Of a DNA stretch of 5,667 nt, positions 5,281 through 5,667 are shown piece by piece (the stretch's first letter is position 1; every line of letters starts with the position of its first letter). The stretch spans positions 1 to 5,667 of the forward strand of contig SLGN01000637.1 of the NCBI GenBank assembly GCA_007123695.1. Direction: 5' to 3'. The notes beneath the pieces are model-generated. The model ran no database searches. It was not told where the DNA came from and saw only the letters and a list, made by a program, of their open reading frames with translations. This DNA comes from Verrucomicrobiales bacterium (GTDB taxonomy: Bacteria; Verrucomicrobiota; Verrucomicrobiia; Verrucomicrobiales; DEV007). A program made the translations under genes and the position numbers.

Positions 5281-5667
5281 CTAACGCAGATCCGATCCGC
5301 CCCACAGTTCCGCGAACCGCTCCGGCACATCGAATTCGTCCGAGCCGGTCGGGGAATACGCCCACCGCTGAACCTCCCCGCTGCGCACCCGCTGGCGACC
5401 CACGTTGAAATACCAGGTGTAGGTCCTGGTGGGAACGCGGCCATCGACACCGACCCGCGCATCCATCAGGCGCGCCCCCTCGCCGGCAAGCGGGATGCGC
5501 ACTTCCGCGCTCCAGAAATCTTCCCCGAGATGCACCGCCGCCGCCGCGTTCGAGGCCCAGGCCTCGCCGATGCCGCCCTCGCTCATGTCCGCATCCACCA
5601 GCACTCCCGACGGCCCGACGGTGATCCGGTAGTAGGAATGCGTGAGGGTTTCGAGCAGGATTTCGAC
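5281..5667 (-). CDS. C-terminal part of a protein with a CBM9-like carbohydrate-binding domain (start beyond right edge)
   Basis: The reverse frame is open from the window edge (5667) to TAG at 5283-5281, giving the last 128 residues. The pattern is that of a CBM9-like/DOMON-type beta sandwich at a protein's C-terminus: EILLETLTHSYYRITVGPSG, GEDFWSAEVRIPLAGEG, TWYFNVGRQRV, VQRWAYSPTG and the closing FDVPERFAELWGG. In this family the W-x-FN-x-x-R and S-P-T-G...PERF-type ends are typical and bind or present carbohydrate. The catalytic or other N-terminal domains are outside the window, so the overall role is unknown; it is probably exported. A GTG at 5604 lies within the domain and is not the true start. 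Confidence 0.75.
   Translation of the reverse strand, partial: VEILLETLTHSYYRITVGPSGVLVDADMSEGGIGEAWASNAAAAVHLGEDFWSAEVRIPLAGEGARLMDARVGVDGRVPTRTYTWYFNVGRQRVRSGEVQRWAYSPTGSDEFDVPERFAELWGGSDLR

Noticed and set aside
5196..5462. Minus-strand open frame overlapping the CBM9-like C-terminus
   Set aside because: It is in a different frame from the CBM9-like pattern, runs through hairpin-rich intergenic DNA, and has no recognisable domain.

Overview
The window is GC-rich DNA from a bacterium that is most likely a verrucomicrobial or planctomycete-like species. That placement is an inference. It rests on secreted LamG and CBM9-like proteins at the two edges, short tandem repeats (9-mer AKD-coding, 7-mer) of a kind I associate with these phyla, and the absence of clear Shine-Dalgarno sequences before the gene starts. 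All genes are closely packed; no gap reaches 300 bases. The gaps are 729-902, 1596-1745, 2058-2189, 3264-3298, 4448-4494 and 5172-5280.

Layout, left to right. (1) The 5' part of a secreted LamG-domain protein, minus strand, running off the left edge. (2) A divergent gene for a NYN/PIN-like putative nuclease with an Ala-Pro-Lys linker and a C-terminal helical or winged-helix-like domain. (3) On the minus strand, a small exported heavy-metal-associated (HMA/MerP-like) protein, followed by a strong rho-independent terminator. Its reading frame is interrupted by one TGA exactly where the first Cys of the CxxC metal-binding motif belongs. (4) Divergent from it, mnmH/selU (tRNA 2-selenouridine synthase) and then a NifS/IscS-type cysteine desulfurase, in an apparent two-gene operon. 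(5) A convergent vapBC-type toxin-antitoxin pair whose start region carries a 7-bp tandem repeat. (6) The 3' end of a CBM9-like-domain protein, minus strand, entering from the right edge.

The main discovery candidate is the HMA gene at 1746-2057. Read with the TGA as selenocysteine, it gives a complete 103-residue protein: signal peptide, a U-G-G-C motif in place of CxxC, and a full beta-alpha-beta-beta-alpha-beta HMA pattern. A stem-loop with an apical GU begins 18 nt after the UGA, the same spacing as I recall for the E. coli fdhF SECIS. The immediate divergent neighbour is a selenium-using tRNA enzyme, and the next gene is an enzyme family that can mobilise selenium from selenocysteine. 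TGA is an ordinary stop in at least four other genes here, so genome-wide recoding is excluded. The selA, selB, selC and selD genes that this predicts are not in the window. The alternative is a single nonsense mutation (TGC or TGT to TGA), or a sequencing error, in a Cys-type HMA gene.

The selenium-linked centre (1746-4447) would then supply selenium to both tRNA wobble uridines and an exported metal-binding selenoprotein. The flanking genes (secreted LamG and CBM9-like proteins, NYN protein, vapBC) show no clear functional tie to it.
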